A stretch of 64,000 bases of DNA from Phymatolithon calcareum (taxonomy: Eukaryota; Rhodophyta; Florideophyceae; Hapalidiales), in contig OZ345373.1 of the NCBI GenBank assembly GCA_977006965.1, positions 2,046,001 through 2,110,000 on the forward strand, in the 5' to 3' direction. Position numbers and translations under genes: made by a program. A model generated the notes under the pieces. That model saw only the letters and a program-made list of their open reading frames with translations. It was not told the DNA's origin and did no database searches. Below, piece after piece: positions 48,401 to 58,774 of this stretch. The first letter of the stretch is position 1; each line of letters starts with the position of its first letter.

Positions 48401-51400
48401 CGCCCTCATCGATGGCGCGGTTGTACAGTTCCGCAGAACGATGCGCGTTTGCCGGAACCCCTTCTGCGCCCTTTTTGAGCAAGTTTGCGAGTCTAACCAT
48501 GGCATCCACATGGTCGCCCTCCTCGATGGCGCGGTTGTACAGTTCCGCAGAACGATGTGCGTTTGCCGGAACCCCTTCTGCGCCCTTTTTGAGCAAGTTG
48601 GCGAGTCCAACCATGGCATCCACATGGTCGCCCTCATCGATGGCGCGGTTGTACAGTTCCGCAGAACGATGTGCGTTTGCCGGAACCCCTTCTGCGCCCT
48701 TTTTGAGCAAGTTGGCGAGTCTAACCATGGCATCCACATGGTCGCCCTCATCGATGGCGCGGTTGTACAGTTCCGCAGAACGATGTGCGTTTGCCGGAAC
48801 CCCTTCTGCGCCCTTTTTGAGCAAGTTGGCGAGTGCAACCATGGCATGCACATGGTCGCCCTCATCGATGGCGCGGTTGTACAGTTCCGCAGCACGATGT
48901 GCGTTTGCCGGAACCCCTTCTGCGCCCTTTTTGAGCAAGTCGGCGAGTCTAACCATGGAATGCACATGGTCGCCCTCATCGATGGCGCGGTTGTACAGTT
49001 CCGCAGCACGATGCGCGTTTGCCGGAACCCCTTCTGCGCCCTTTTTGAGCAAGTTGGCGAGTCCAACCATGGCATGCACATGGTCGCCCTCCTCGATGGC
49101 GCGGTTGTACAGTTCCGCAGCACGATGTGCGTTTGCCGGAACCCCTTCTGCGCCCTTTTTGAGCAAGTCGGCGAGTGCAACCATGGCATGCACATGGTCG
49201 CCCTCATCGATGGCGCGGTTGTACAGTTCCGCAGAACGATGTGCGTTTGCCGGAACCCCTTCTGCGCCCTTTTTGAGCAAGTTGGCGAGTCCAACCATGG
49301 CATCCACATGGTCGCCCTCATCGATGGCGCGGTTGTACAGTTCCGCAGAACGATGTGCGTTTGCCGGAACCCCTTCTGCGCCCTTTTTGAGCAAGTCGGC
49401 GAGTCTAACCATGGCATGCACATGGTCGCCCTCATCGATGGCGCGGTTGTACAGTTCCGCAGCACGATGCGCGTTTGCCGGAACCCCTTCTGCGCCCTTT
49501 TTGAGCAAGTTGGCGAGTCCAACCATGGCATCCACATCGTCGCCCTCATCGATGGCGCGGTTGTACAGTTCCGCAGCACGATGTGCGTTTGCCGGAACCC
49601 CTTCTGCGCCCTTTTTGAGCAAGTCGGCGAGTCCAACCATGGCAATCACATCGTCGCCCTCCTCGATGGCACGGTTGTACAGTTCGGCAGCACGATGCGC
49701 GTTTGCCGGAACCCCTTCTGCGCCCTTTTTGAGCAAGTCGGCGAGTCCAACCATGGCAATCACATCGTCGCCCTCCTCGATGGCACGGTTGTACAGTTCG
49801 GCAGCACGATGCGCGTTTGCCGGAACACCTTCTGCGCCCTCTTTGAGCAACAATGCGAGTCTAACCATGGCCGACATATCGTCGCCCTCCTCGATGGCAC
49901 GGTTGTACAGCTTGGCAGCACGATGCTGCTTTCTGCTCCCAACTGCGTTCATCTCGTCGCGCAAGTTGTCCACATGTTCCATCACATTTTCATTCCGTGC
50001 AATCACTATGGCAACTCCTTCTTCCGTGGACATGTCCAATGTGTGCTCCAGTGCCTCGCTGCACGCAAAATTATAATCGCCTTTTGATATCTTACTGAAG
50101 TGCACAATAGAGCGTGCAAGAGCCGCAAGAGCCCGCTCTCTTCTGCCGACCTTTAGAAATGACGACAAGACGGCACAAAACTCGGCGTAAGCCACTGCAA
50201 CGGATGCCTCGTACATTGATTCATTCAGCACATATTCAAATTGCTTGTCAATGAGAGCCACCCATTTCTCGTCTCTAAATTGGTTTCTCATCGACCTCAG
50301 GGAGGCACCTTGCAACTTGCCCGCATTTCGAGGCATATAGAACCCTTCGATTAGCGTCACAGCGTCCTGCGCTGCTTTTCTGCTGGGACCTCCTTGAAAT
50401 AGAATCTGAAGCGCCTTTCCGAGCGCATCACCATCTTCCATTGCCGTCGCCGCAACTTCATATAGCGTCAGTGCTACGTCTAGATCTTCTTTCCTTCCAG
50501 ATTCCATAAGACGGTCTGCACGGATTCGAATATCTTCAACTCTCAACGGTGATCTGTTTGTCGCTTCTTCACTTTCGCTAAAGCCACGCACAACCTCCAC
50601 CACAATGAGGGACGCATGTTTCAGAGACATCTTGTCGGCATCAGCGTATGAAACCGGTGCAGATATCCGGGTTCGGAAATTAAAAGTGGTCGTTGTGCCA
50701 CGAAGAAGTTCTGCTTCAACTTTGATGAGCTTGGAGTTCTGTACCTTCATAATAAATCCTCGGCTCGTCATCTCATACATGGATATATCTGATCGCGTCG
50801 GTAACCATCCATCCCACATCCTCATGCTTCCTGTTCCCGCTTTAGATGCATCGAACAACGATACCCCAGACGAAATTCTTCTTCTCGTTCGGCAAACTGA
50901 CCACGAAGCACGTCCAATTTCCGCTTTTGACTTTTCCGCTCCCGCCAGTCGACCTCCAAACGCATCACGCCATGCTTCCCACGCAAACCTCTCGCTAGTC
51001 GATTCGCCAACACGCAGCTTTGCATTAATTGATACCGCGGACTCGTTGTTTTGTCTTGAAAATCTTATCACAACTTGTACATCTTGCGGGCCGCATACAG
51101 CTCGGAACACAGCTTCATAGTTTTCAATGTTGAAGTATGCCGCATCAATAATCTTGGGGCCAACCACGATAACACAGCTGCCCCGCTGTGTCGCAACACC
51201 ATGGCATCCGTCTTCCCGAGTACACTCACGCATGACCGCGCATATTGCCGGAAATGATAGCACGCAAAGCATCATAGCCTCCATTTGACTGGGGGATATC
51301 CCCTCTCGTGGTAGTCTTTCTTGCAAATGATTTTGAACCTCCCACAGCAACCGCATATGCACAAACCGTTCTTCCACATATTTCTTGCCTTCAAGGCTGA

Positions 51401-53756
51401 CAAGTAGCTGCTGCAAGTCATTACTGGCGCAGAATTCAATGCCATTTGATCCGCATATTTCCGGTTCCCAAGCGTTGGCAGCTGCATTTTCGTTGCGTTC
51501 AGTCCACGTCGCTAAAGAACTCCGCAGATTTTCCATACTGCAACCCATGAATGATATCGACTTGTCAAAATGCAAAAACTCCGGCTCTACAATTGTAAGC
51601 TGCATGAGGAATCTTTGTCTTTCCAAATCTTCGTTTTCCTTCCACACGTTTTCCGTCGCAAATCGTGCATTAGAAACAGCTTCAACTTCGTCCGGTTCAT
51701 CCTGTCCCTCCTCTGTATCCCTTGGACATTCCACATGGTCCACCATACATTTCTTCTTCACACTGGGTATCTTTGATTCCACATACGCTGCCTGTTCTCC
51801 CACGCAAAGTGCCATCCAATTGTCAATATGTGCGCTGACCTCGGAGACCTGCCTGTTCCCCCACAGAACACGTCCAATTGTGTTTCGCAACAACGGTCCC
51901 GACAACACATCATAAAACGCCTGTGCACCACGAGCAAATCCAAGCTGACTGGCCAAGTTCTCTGCAGGCACACCCAGTTCATCGTCACGATCATCCCATT
52001 CATCCACACTCCCATTGTCCTGTTCATCCACACTCCCGTTGTCCTGTTTGTCACTATGGGCGCTGACCTCGGAGACCTGCCTGTTCCCCCACAGAACACG
52101 TCCAATTGCGTTTCGCAACAACGGTCCCGACAACACATCATAAAACGCCTGTGCACCACGAGCAAATCCAAGCTGACTGGCCAAGTTCTCTGCAGGCACA
52201 CCCAGTTCATCGTCACGATCATCCCATTCATCCACACTCCCATTGTCCTGTTCATCCACACTCCCGTTGTCCTGTTTGTCACTATGGGCGCTGACCTCGG
52301 AGACCTGCCTGTTCCCCCACAGAACACGTCCAATTGTGTTTCGCAACAACGGTCCCGACAACACGTCATAAAACGCCTGTGCACCACGAGCAAATCCAAG
52401 CCGACTGGCCAAGTTCTCTGCAGGCACACCCAGTTCATCGTCACGATCACCCTCTTCATCCATACTCCCGTTGTCCTGTTCGTTGCGAACCCCGATGCTC
52501 CATCGACCGACACTTAGGAATATCGCCAACCATTCCAGTTCCGCCACTCCGAACTCAATCGCTTTCTCTCCCATCTCGACCGGCATGTCATCTCGTACAC
52601 GATCGAGCTTCCCTTTAAACTTCTGATAACTGTAGTGTTCACTACCTTCCCGATCTGTTTTCGCCAGCTTATGTGGTATTTCGAATGGAAGACCTTTTCC
52701 GCTTTCGCATGCATGCCTGAAGAACTCCTGCTTGTTGAACGTTCCTTTGCGTAGCATGGGATAGCTGTCCCATTTTTCGAAGCTCAAGAAACTATGACCT
52801 GCCCCACGGTCAACATTTTCATCGCTTTCACCATCGACGCTCACGCCATTTTCTTCCCACGCGTTTCCAGTCTTCCGAGAGTGAAGAACAGCACTCATAA
52901 GCACTTCTGATGCAAAGCGATCTCGAACATTCTCGTAGCTCTCTCCATTATCATCCTGTGATTCTCCGCTGCTTGCTTTCTTCATGTCCGACAACCATTC
53001 AGGCAAGGCGTGTGCAACGAGAAGAGTGGCCCAACGGAGCCAAATCTCCTCCGGCTCTTTGGGTTCCATACGGAGTCCCCGACCAGTACGAGACTTGGAT
53101 CGTGTTTTTACGATCGACCAGAGAAGTAGAGGCAAGAGTAGAGCACTTCGCAACGTGTACCACATTTGACTCCCGATTCTCTTCAGGAATGGACTTCTTT
53201 CAAGCTCTTTTCTCTCCTCAGTTGAAGCAAATCGAAGGCGGCATCGCACCTCACCTTCCGTAAGCCTGTTATCGATTATCAGATCGTTAACTTCCACTTC
53301 ATCAGCTTCTTTGTTAATTCGCTTCATCAACGAGTCTTCATCCGAGCCGTCCCCATCATCGCCTTTGTCGTCCTGCTTCATGCCGTACCCGAGTGACACC
53401 ATGGACGTCCGCGACTCTATAAACCAATCCTTGAATATCTGCAGCTGCCAAAGGCCCCAGATCGTCCGCGACATGTGCAGAAGTGCAAACATGAGGGCCA
53501 CCAGACCTGCATTCATCTCGTTATAGTCGCCGGTCTTGAACTGGAAGAACATGTAGACAGACATGTACGCCATCGGCAAAGTCACGGCGCGGAGGTGATC
53601 AATACCCCGTTTGCGTGTATCCCGAACAGACTTCCAAGACGACGAGATGAAGTCGTTTCCCATTAGGGCGCTCCAGGTCGCTATTACCATCACGTAGGCG
53701 AAAAACGAGAACCAGTAATTCCCCGTTACATTCTTGAAGAACTCCGCGCCGGCCAT
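45438..53756 (-). CDS. membrane-anchored Sel1-like repeat protein, copy C (expanded)
   Basis: A 2772-residue protein, near-identical to Sel1-A outside the repeats: MAGAEFF start, the same four hydrophobic segments in the first 220 residues, the same unique region. It differs by having three copies instead of one of an internal 76-residue block (near residues 425-640) and 36 instead of 9 of the 38-residue Sel1 unit (residues 1278-2645), plus about three degenerate terminal units. The length differences account almost exactly for the two proteins' sizes. The start is the ATG at 53756; the upstream frame lacks an ATG. It is divergent from MT-C 1.66 kb away. Open across 8.3 kb with no stop, so selection or very recent expansion keeps it intact. 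Confidence 0.9.
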   Translation of the reverse strand: MAGAEFFKNVTGNYWFSFFAYVMVIATWSALMGNDFISSSWKSVRDTRKRGIDHLRAVTLPMAYMSVYMFFQFKTGDYNEMNAGLVALMFALLHMSRTIWGLWQLQIFKDWFIESRTSMVSLGYGMKQDDKGDDGDGSDEDSLMKRINKEADEVEVNDLIIDNRLTEGEVRCRLRFASTEERKELERSPFLKRIGSQMWYTLRSALLLPLLLWSIVKTRSKSRTGRGLRMEPKEPEEIWLRWATLLVAHALPEWLSDMKKASSGESQDDNGESYENVRDRFASEVLMSAVLHSRKTGNAWEENGVSVDGESDENVDRGAGHSFLSFEKWDSYPMLRKGTFNKQEFFRHACESGKGLPFEIPHKLAKTDREGSEHYSYQKFKGKLDRVRDDMPVEMGEKAIEFGVAELEWLAIFLSVGRWSIGVRNEQDNGSMDEEGDRDDELGVPAENLASRLGFARGAQAFYDVLSGPLLRNTIGRVLWGNRQVSEVSAHSDKQDNGSVDEQDNGSVDEWDDRDDELGVPAENLASQLGFARGAQAFYDVLSGPLLRNAIGRVLWGNRQVSEVSAHSDKQDNGSVDEQDNGSVDEWDDRDDELGVPAENLASQLGFARGAQAFYDVLSGPLLRNTIGRVLWGNRQVSEVSAHIDNWMALCVGEQAAYVESKIPSVKKKCMVDHVECPRDTEEGQDEPDEVEAVSNARFATENVWKENEDLERQRFLMQLTIVEPEFLHFDKSISFMGCSMENLRSSLATWTERNENAAANAWEPEICGSNGIEFCASNDLQQLLVSLEGKKYVEERFVHMRLLWEVQNHLQERLPREGISPSQMEAMMLCVLSFPAICAVMRECTREDGCHGVATQRGSCVIVVGPKIIDAAYFNIENYEAVFRAVCGPQDVQVVIRFSRQNNESAVSINAKLRVGESTSERFAWEAWRDAFGGRLAGAEKSKAEIGRASWSVCRTRRRISSGVSLFDASKAGTGSMRMWDGWLPTRSDISMYEMTSRGFIMKVQNSKLIKVEAELLRGTTTTFNFRTRISAPVSYADADKMSLKHASLIVVEVVRGFSESEEATNRSPLRVEDIRIRADRLMESGRKEDLDVALTLYEVAATAMEDGDALGKALQILFQGGPSRKAAQDAVTLIEGFYMPRNAGKLQGASLRSMRNQFRDEKWVALIDKQFEYVLNESMYEASVAVAYAEFCAVLSSFLKVGRRERALAALARSIVHFSKISKGDYNFACSEALEHTLDMSTEEGVAIVIARNENVMEHVDNLRDEMNAVGSRKQHRAAKLYNRAIEEGDDMSAMVRLALLLKEGAEGVPANAHRAAELYNRAIEEGDDVIAMVGLADLLKKGAEGVPANAHRAAELYNRAIEEGDDVIAMVGLADLLKKGAEGVPANAHRAAELYNRAIDEGDDVDAMVGLANLLKKGAEGVPANAHRAAELYNRAIDEGDHVHAMVRLADLLKKGAEGVPANAHRSAELYNRAIDEGDHVDAMVGLANLLKKGAEGVPANAHRSAELYNRAIDEGDHVHAMVALADLLKKGAEGVPANAHRAAELYNRAIEEGDHVHAMVGLANLLKKGAEGVPANAHRAAELYNRAIDEGDHVHSMVRLADLLKKGAEGVPANAHRAAELYNRAIDEGDHVHAMVALANLLKKGAEGVPANAHRSAELYNRAIDEGDHVDAMVRLANLLKKGAEGVPANAHRSAELYNRAIDEGDHVDAMVGLANLLKKGAEGVPANAHRSAELYNRAIEEGDHVDAMVRLANLLKKGAEGVPANAHRSAELYNRAIDEGDHVDAMVGLADLLKKGAEGVPANAHRAAELYNRAIDEGDHVHAMVALANLLKKGAEGVPANAHRSAELYNRAIDEGDHVHAMVGLANLLKKGAEGVPANAHRAAELYNRAIEDGDHVHAMVGLANLLKKGAEGVPANAHRAAELYNRAIEEGDHVDAMVGLANLLKKGAEGVPANAHRAAELYNRAIDEGDHVDAMVRLADLLKKGAEGVPANAHRSAELYNRAIDEGDDVDAMVGLANLLKKGAEGVPANAHRSAELYNRAIDEGDHVHAMVRLANLLKKGAEGVPANAHRAAELYNRAIDEGDDVDAMVRLANLLKKGAEGVPANAHRAAELYNRAIDEGDHVHAMVRLADLLKKGAEGVPANAHRAAELYNRAIEEGDHVHAMVALANLLKKGAEGVPANAHRSAELYNRAIDEGDHVHAMVGLANLLKKGAEGVAANAHRAAELYNRAIEEGDDVDAMVALANLLKKGAEGVPANAHRAAELYNRAIEEGDHVHAMVGLAILLKKGAEGVAANAHRAAELYNRAIEEGDHVHAMVGLALLLQTGAEGVPANAHRAAELYNRAIEEGDYVFAMVRLANLLQTGAEGVPANAHRAAELYNRAIEEDGNVDAMVGLANLLETGAEGVPANAHRAAELYNRAIEEGDYVFAMVGLANLLETGAEGVPANAHRAAELYNRAIDEDGNVDAMVGLANLLQTGAEGVPANAHRAAELYNRAIEEDGNVDAMVGLANLLETGAEGVAANAHRAAELYNRAIEEDGNVDAMVGLANLLETGAEGVPANGHRAAELYNRAIEEGDHVHAMVGLANLLKKGAEGVPANAHRAAELYNRAIEEGDNVNAKTGLAELLHHGTNALDADACRSLELYTSVIESTGSTDAMYSLALLLHFGANGVAKEPVRALELYTRVINEAGTGISVFNVRHLLDSGIEGLPAQSDRIVELRIRGAAMYSLSKLLRDGADGVPADPVRAEQLLQSARSETEMSVLA
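45822..49925 (-). repeat. 114-bp tandem coding repeat, 36 units (Sel1-C)
   Basis: Exactly 36 contiguous 114-bp units by position (4104 bp). The middle units (LLKKG type, HVHAM/HVDAM) are almost identical, while units near the C-terminal end carry LLQTG or LLETG like Sel1-A. This gradient suggests a local amplification in the middle and N-terminal side. Confidence 0.97.
51830..52487 (-). repeat. 228-bp internal tandem repeat, 3 copies
   Basis: The block ending in GVPAENLASQLGFARGAQAF and GRVLWGNRQVSEVSAH is present three times in tandem at a 228-bp period. Two copies start with SDKQDNGSVDEQDNGSVDEW, while the first has a variant start. Sel1-A has one copy and the Sel1-D pseudogene has two. 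Confidence 0.95.
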
Positions 53757-55413
53757 CGCTTGTGGTGTCGGCGAGCCTGTGCAATGAATTCGGCGTGCCG
53801 TAAACAAGTTTGAACTCTGCAGCTATCCGAAGGTATACGTTTTGAGTTGGACAGATTGCCGGCTTTGCTCACTGCAGTGAAGCACTCGGGTGAGCCAGAA
53901 AAATTATACAACTGCAGCCGAGATCACCCATGACGCATATGCGTTGAATTCTGACCAAGGTTATACATTTATCATACATTTTCCTCGGCAAGTGTGCCAG
54001 TATGATAAAGGAAAAGAGAATGACAGATTTTGACCTATTGCGTGGGCAGGAGAAATTACTATCATACAGTAAACCTCCTAACATGCCTATGACACTGGTA
54101 CAGTACCCTACATCAGAGCGCTTTGTGTAATGGGCTCAAACAGCTCGATATCCTGGTCTATGATAAATACTGCTTTACAGCATGACAGTCAATGGCCACT
54201 GCATAATACGGATGCCACCGGACGGTGCCGATATTCAGTCAGCCGCGGTCGTCCCCAGGTATCGACCCCATCCACTGCCGCGGAGCGATCACCTGCGACC
54301 GTCTGCCCGCCGTTACCGACGCAGTTACCATGCCGGTCATGCTGCCATCCGCCTTTGTCCGTCGCGCCATTTTTCCCTCATCTCACCCACGCACCTTCAC
54401 CATCTGCGGGCTTCGCCACAGCACGCCGCTGCATCCTTCGTCTTGCTCACCATTTGTTCGTCCCGTCTGCTGACAATTGCTGTCTAATCACAAAAATAAG
54501 AATATGCCGTTTAACCTCCAGTTAGGTAGCTAGCCACCTTTACAATAAACTACAATATTTAGAGTAGGGTTGTTTTGGCGCTAGAATTGGCTAGTTTGGT
54601 CCGCTAAAATACGTTTTAGGTGAGACCAAAGAACTGGGGCCTAAGTATACAGTACTGTATATGGTCAAATATTTTTCCAGCGGCGCTGGGTGTACTGGCG
54701 CGTTCCCGCCGGTGTATGATACAGCCGGGTTATATTGGGCAAGGCTAACGCTAGGATCGTCGTTGTCTGATGTCGTCCGCATGCTAGCGTACCGGATATA
54801 CGACATGGTGCAACCCATCCGTATTCTGGGGTACCGGCGTCACAGCCGGCAATACTTTTGTTCCCCCACCCATCGCTCCCTATGACTGTATAGGAGACTC
54901 CTATAGAAAAATGGCAGTTGACTGCCAGGGAACATGTCCGCTTCCGGACATCGCTTAGGCGAGATTGGAAGCGTTTGCTCCTAATACAGGTACACGTACT
55001 ACAGCCATTGGTAGCATATTACACGTGTATCATCCCCTAATCGGCTCCGCTTTACCACAACAGTTGTGGATTTGTATTGTGAAAAAATTTTCACAGGGTC
55101 TTCCCCTGTAGATTGTAAAAAGAGCTTGCCACGTGTTTCAAATTTTAGGAATTCTTAAGCTCAACCGCCAGACACAAAGTTTGTGACATGTCCTCGCACA
55201 AATGATGAACACTGCTCGATCAATGATTGGACCATGGTCCACACCCTGTGAAGATAGCATCCAATTGAAATACGTTTGATGACAGAAGTGGGCGATGCAT
55301 GTAACAGTGCGACTTGTCGCACTGTTATTCTTGGAATACATTGCCATGCATGGAAATGCATTCCAAGAATTTTTTCCTGTACGTCAGCCAGGCAGCTGTC
55401 TGGGAAAACCACG
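53757..55413. promoter_or_regulatory. shared divergent intergenic region, copy C
   Basis: Intact counterpart of 4112-6425, lacking the solo-LTR insertion. It separates the Sel1-C and MT-C start codons. It contains the GTATAGGAGACTCCTATA fold-back (54888-54905) and the imperfect palindrome at 55330-55367. No gene is seen. Confidence 0.6.
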
Positions 55414-56043
55414 ATGTGCGATGATGTCAAGTTTTGGAACGGTTTCGCGCCTGAGTATGCAGCAAGCCCAATCAAGGACGAAGAGCAGTATGCCGACACC
55501 ATAGTACGAATTCGCAAGCACCTCGTCCCTACAGCACGCATGCTGGAGGTCGGGTGCGGAACAGGGACATCAGCGCTGAAGCTTGCCGGTGACGTGCAGC
55601 ACATAGTCGCGACGGATATATCTCCAAAGTTGGTCCAAATTGCCTCGGATAAAGGCATGGTTGCAGGCACTGAGAACGTCGAGTTTCGAGTTACAGATGT
55701 GACGCAGGCACCTGGCGCAGACGAGTCTTACGACATTGTACTTGCACTTAATGTGCTTATGCTGGTACCTGACACAGATAGCGCCATTGCGGCGCTCAAG
55801 AAGAAACTTAGGCCTGGTGGGGTGTTCATCTCAAAGACTTCGGGAATGGCCGACAACTTTCTGCTTCGCATCGCTGTCACTGTAGCACAGTTTTTCGGGC
55901 GCGCACCATCCAGTGTTCGATTCTTCAGTTGTGATGAGTTGTCGAAGAAAATTGTAGATGCTGGAATGCAGATCGTTGAGAGTCATGACTATGACGACAT
56001 CCATAAAAGACGATTTATTGTGGCGATGAAGCCTGTGCAGTAG
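55414..56043 (+). CDS. class I SAM-dependent methyltransferase, copy C
   Basis: 209 residues, about 95% identical to MT-B with the same motif I (MLEVGCGTGTSAL), VATDIS acidic residue and C-terminal strand. The ATG at 55414 (MCDD) is the first conserved start; the upstream ATG present in copies A and B has become ATA here, which supports the shorter start. It forms the only complete divergent MT/Sel1 pair in the window with both genes intact. Its function is unknown and likely shared with MT-B. Confidence 0.88.
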   Translation: MCDDVKFWNGFAPEYAASPIKDEEQYADTIVRIRKHLVPTARMLEVGCGTGTSALKLAGDVQHIVATDISPKLVQIASDKGMVAGTENVEFRVTDVTQAPGADESYDIVLALNVLMLVPDTDSAIAALKKKLRPGGVFISKTSGMADNFLLRIAVTVAQFFGRAPSSVRFFSCDELSKKIVDAGMQIVESHDYDDIHKRRFIVAMKPVQ

Positions 56044-56817
56044 AAGAGGCTTTGCACAATGGAACGGAGGTTGACCTGGTTGTTCAACGCCTCGTCAGGG
56101 CTTATTGTTCCATAAATCCGCATGGCACAAGTTCCAAGTCAATCCTCGAACGGGAAAAGTAGACGACAGGTTCCAATTCTTTATGACCATGTCGACCATC
56201 GATTCTGGCAGCCGCACTTTTCTACTTTGGAGGCATTTCTATCGATTTCTAAATTAGTTGTCATGATCATGACTCATGATCGACATACAGTGCACTACAG
56301 TAGTGGAAAGCCGCTTTTCATGCACTTTCATCGCATCCGCCTTTTGCAAACATTTCTTGCTCGCTGCATGCCGACGAGCTCGAACAATCACATGATGTAC
56401 TAACAACTGCCGGTGTTCGACGCAGAAAGAGTGCATGCATGCATGCTTTGTGGAGAAATCAAAGCCCCAGTGTCACCAAGTCCACACCCGCTCTGCACTC
56501 ACTGCGCCAGCGCGTGTCCGTCCGGGAAAACCGCGGTGAAGATGAGTTCCGACTGCGTCCCGTGTTATGCCCACATCGCATAGGTCAAACCCTGTGTTGA
56601 ATGCGCTCGACAAGTGAGTGCAGCTAGTGATTGGTGCTCGACGCAGTATGTGGCGCTGCAACAGTTACATGGTGAAGCACACAGCAATCACATGATGTGC
56701 CATGAAACACGAGTCGAGATTATCGATTTCCCAGGCACCGTTGCGACTGCGAAATTCGGCATGAGGCTTGAGAAGTGCAGTCCACAAAAATGCAATTGCT
56801 CGAAATCACACAGCAAG
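56044..56817. repeat. shared 3' flank of MT, copy C
   Basis: Matches 44229-45170 without the retroposed insertion. It runs directly into the truncated Sel1 pseudogene at 56818. Confidence 0.85.
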
Positions 56818-58774
56818 TGGATATATCTGATCGTGTCGGTAACCATCTATCCCACATCCTCATGCTTCCTGTTCCCGCTTTAGATGCATCGAACAACGAT
56901 ACCCCAGACGAAATTCTTCTTCTCGTTCGGCAAACTGACCGCGAAGCACGTCCAATTTCCACTTTTGACTTTTCCGCTCCCGCCAGTCGACCTCCAAACG
57001 CATCACGCCATGCTTCCCACGAAAATCTCTCGCTAGTCGATTCGCCAACACGCAGCTTTGCATTAATTGATACCGCGGACCCGTTGTCTTTTTTTGAAAA
57101 TCTGATCACAACTTGTACATCTTGCGGGCCGCATACAGCTCGGAACACAGCTTCATAGTTTTCAATGTTGAAGTATGCCGCATCAATAATCTTGGGGTCA
57201 ACCACGATAACACAGCTGCCCCGCTGTGTCGCAACACCATGGCATCCGTCTTCCCGAGTACACTCACGCATGACCGCGCATATTGCCGGAAATGATAGCA
57301 CGCAAAGCATCATAGCCTCCATTTGACTGGGGGATATCCCCTCTCGTGGTAGTCTTTCTTGCAAATGATTTTGAACCTCCCACAGCAACCGCATATGCAC
57401 AAACCGTTCTTCGACATATTTCTTGCCTTAAGGCTGACAAGTAGCTGCTGCAAGTCATTACTGGCGCAGAATTCAATGCCATTTGATTCGCATATTTCCG
57501 GTTCCCAGATCATGGTAGCTGCATTTTCGTTGCGTTCAGCCCACGTCGCTAAAGAACTCCGCAGATTTTCCATACTGCAACCCATGAATGATATCGACTT
57601 GTCAAAATGCATAAACTCCGGCTCTACAATTGTAAGCTGCAAGAGGAATCTTTGTCTTTCCAAATTTTCGTTTTCCTTCCACACGTTTTCCGTTGCAAAT
57701 CGTGCATTAGAAACAGCTTCAACTTCGTCCGGTTCATCCTGTCCCTCCTCTGTATCCCTTGGACATTCCACATGGTCCACCATACATTTCTTCTTCACAC
57801 TGGATATCTTCGATGCCACATACGCTGTTTGTTCTCCCACGCAAAGTGCCATCCAATTGTCAATATGTGCGCTGACCTCGGAGACCTGCCTGTTCCCCCA
57901 CAGAACACGTCCAATTGTGTTTCGCAACAACGGTCCCGACAACACATCATAAAACGCCTGTGCACCACGAGCAAATCCAAGCTGACTGGCCAAGTTCTCT
58001 GCAGGCACATCCAGTTCATCGTCAAGATCATCCCATTCATCCACACTCCCATTGTCCTGTTCATCCACACTCCCGTTGTCCTGTTTGTCACTATGTGCGC
58101 TGACCTCGGAGACCTGTCTGTTCCCCCACAGAACACGTCCAATTGTGTTTCGCAACAACGGTCCCGACAACACGTCATAAAACGCCTGTGCACCACGAGC
58201 AAATCCAAGCCGACTGGCCAAGTTCTCTGCAGGCACACCCAGTTCATCGTCACGATCACCCTCTTCATCCATACTCCCGTTGTCCTGTTCGTTGCGAACC
58301 CCGATGCTCCATCGACCGACACTTAGGAATATCGCCAACCATTCCAGTTCCGCCACTCCGAACTCCATCGCTTTCTCTCCGATGTCCACCGGCATGTCAT
58401 CTCGTGCACGAGCGAGCTTCCCTGCAAACTTCTCATAACTGTAGTGTGCACAACCTTCCCGATCTGTTTCCGCCAGCTTATGTGGTATTTCGAATGGAAG
58501 ACCTCTTCCGCTTTCGCATGCATGTCTGAAGAACTCCTGCTTGTTGAAAGTTCCTTTGCGTAACATGGGATAGCTGTCCCATTTTTCGAAACTCAAGAAA
58601 CTATGACCTGCATCGCGGCTAACATTTTCATCACTTTCACCATCGACGCTCACGCCATTTTCTTCCCTCGCTGTTCCTGCCTTCCGAGAGTGAAGAACAG
58701 CACTCATAAGCACTTCGGTTGCAAAGCCATCTCGAACATTCTCGTAGCTCTCCCCATTATCGTCCCGGACGGCG
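56818..58774 (-). pseudogene. Sel1-like protein copy D, truncated at both ends and frameshifted
   Basis: Homologous to the middle of Sel1-C. At 58774 the sequence enters at the DDNGESYENVRD block, so the membrane-anchor N-terminus is missing. It keeps two copies of the 228-bp block. A 1-base deletion near 57430 (TTCAAGG in Sel1-C, TTAAGG here) shifts the frame. At 56818 homology stops at LPTRSDIS, before any Sel1 unit. Both ends join other module-derived sequence, pointing to recombination between repeats. Confidence 0.9.

Noticed and set aside
45884-50087. Giant overlapping frames of 1124, 1156 and 1253 codons across the 114-bp array on both strands.
   Set aside because: A repeat whose length divides by three stays open in any frame that lacks a stop in one unit. 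The membrane-anchored frame extends beyond the array, matches Sel1-A and has Sel1 periodicity; the others end at the array edges.
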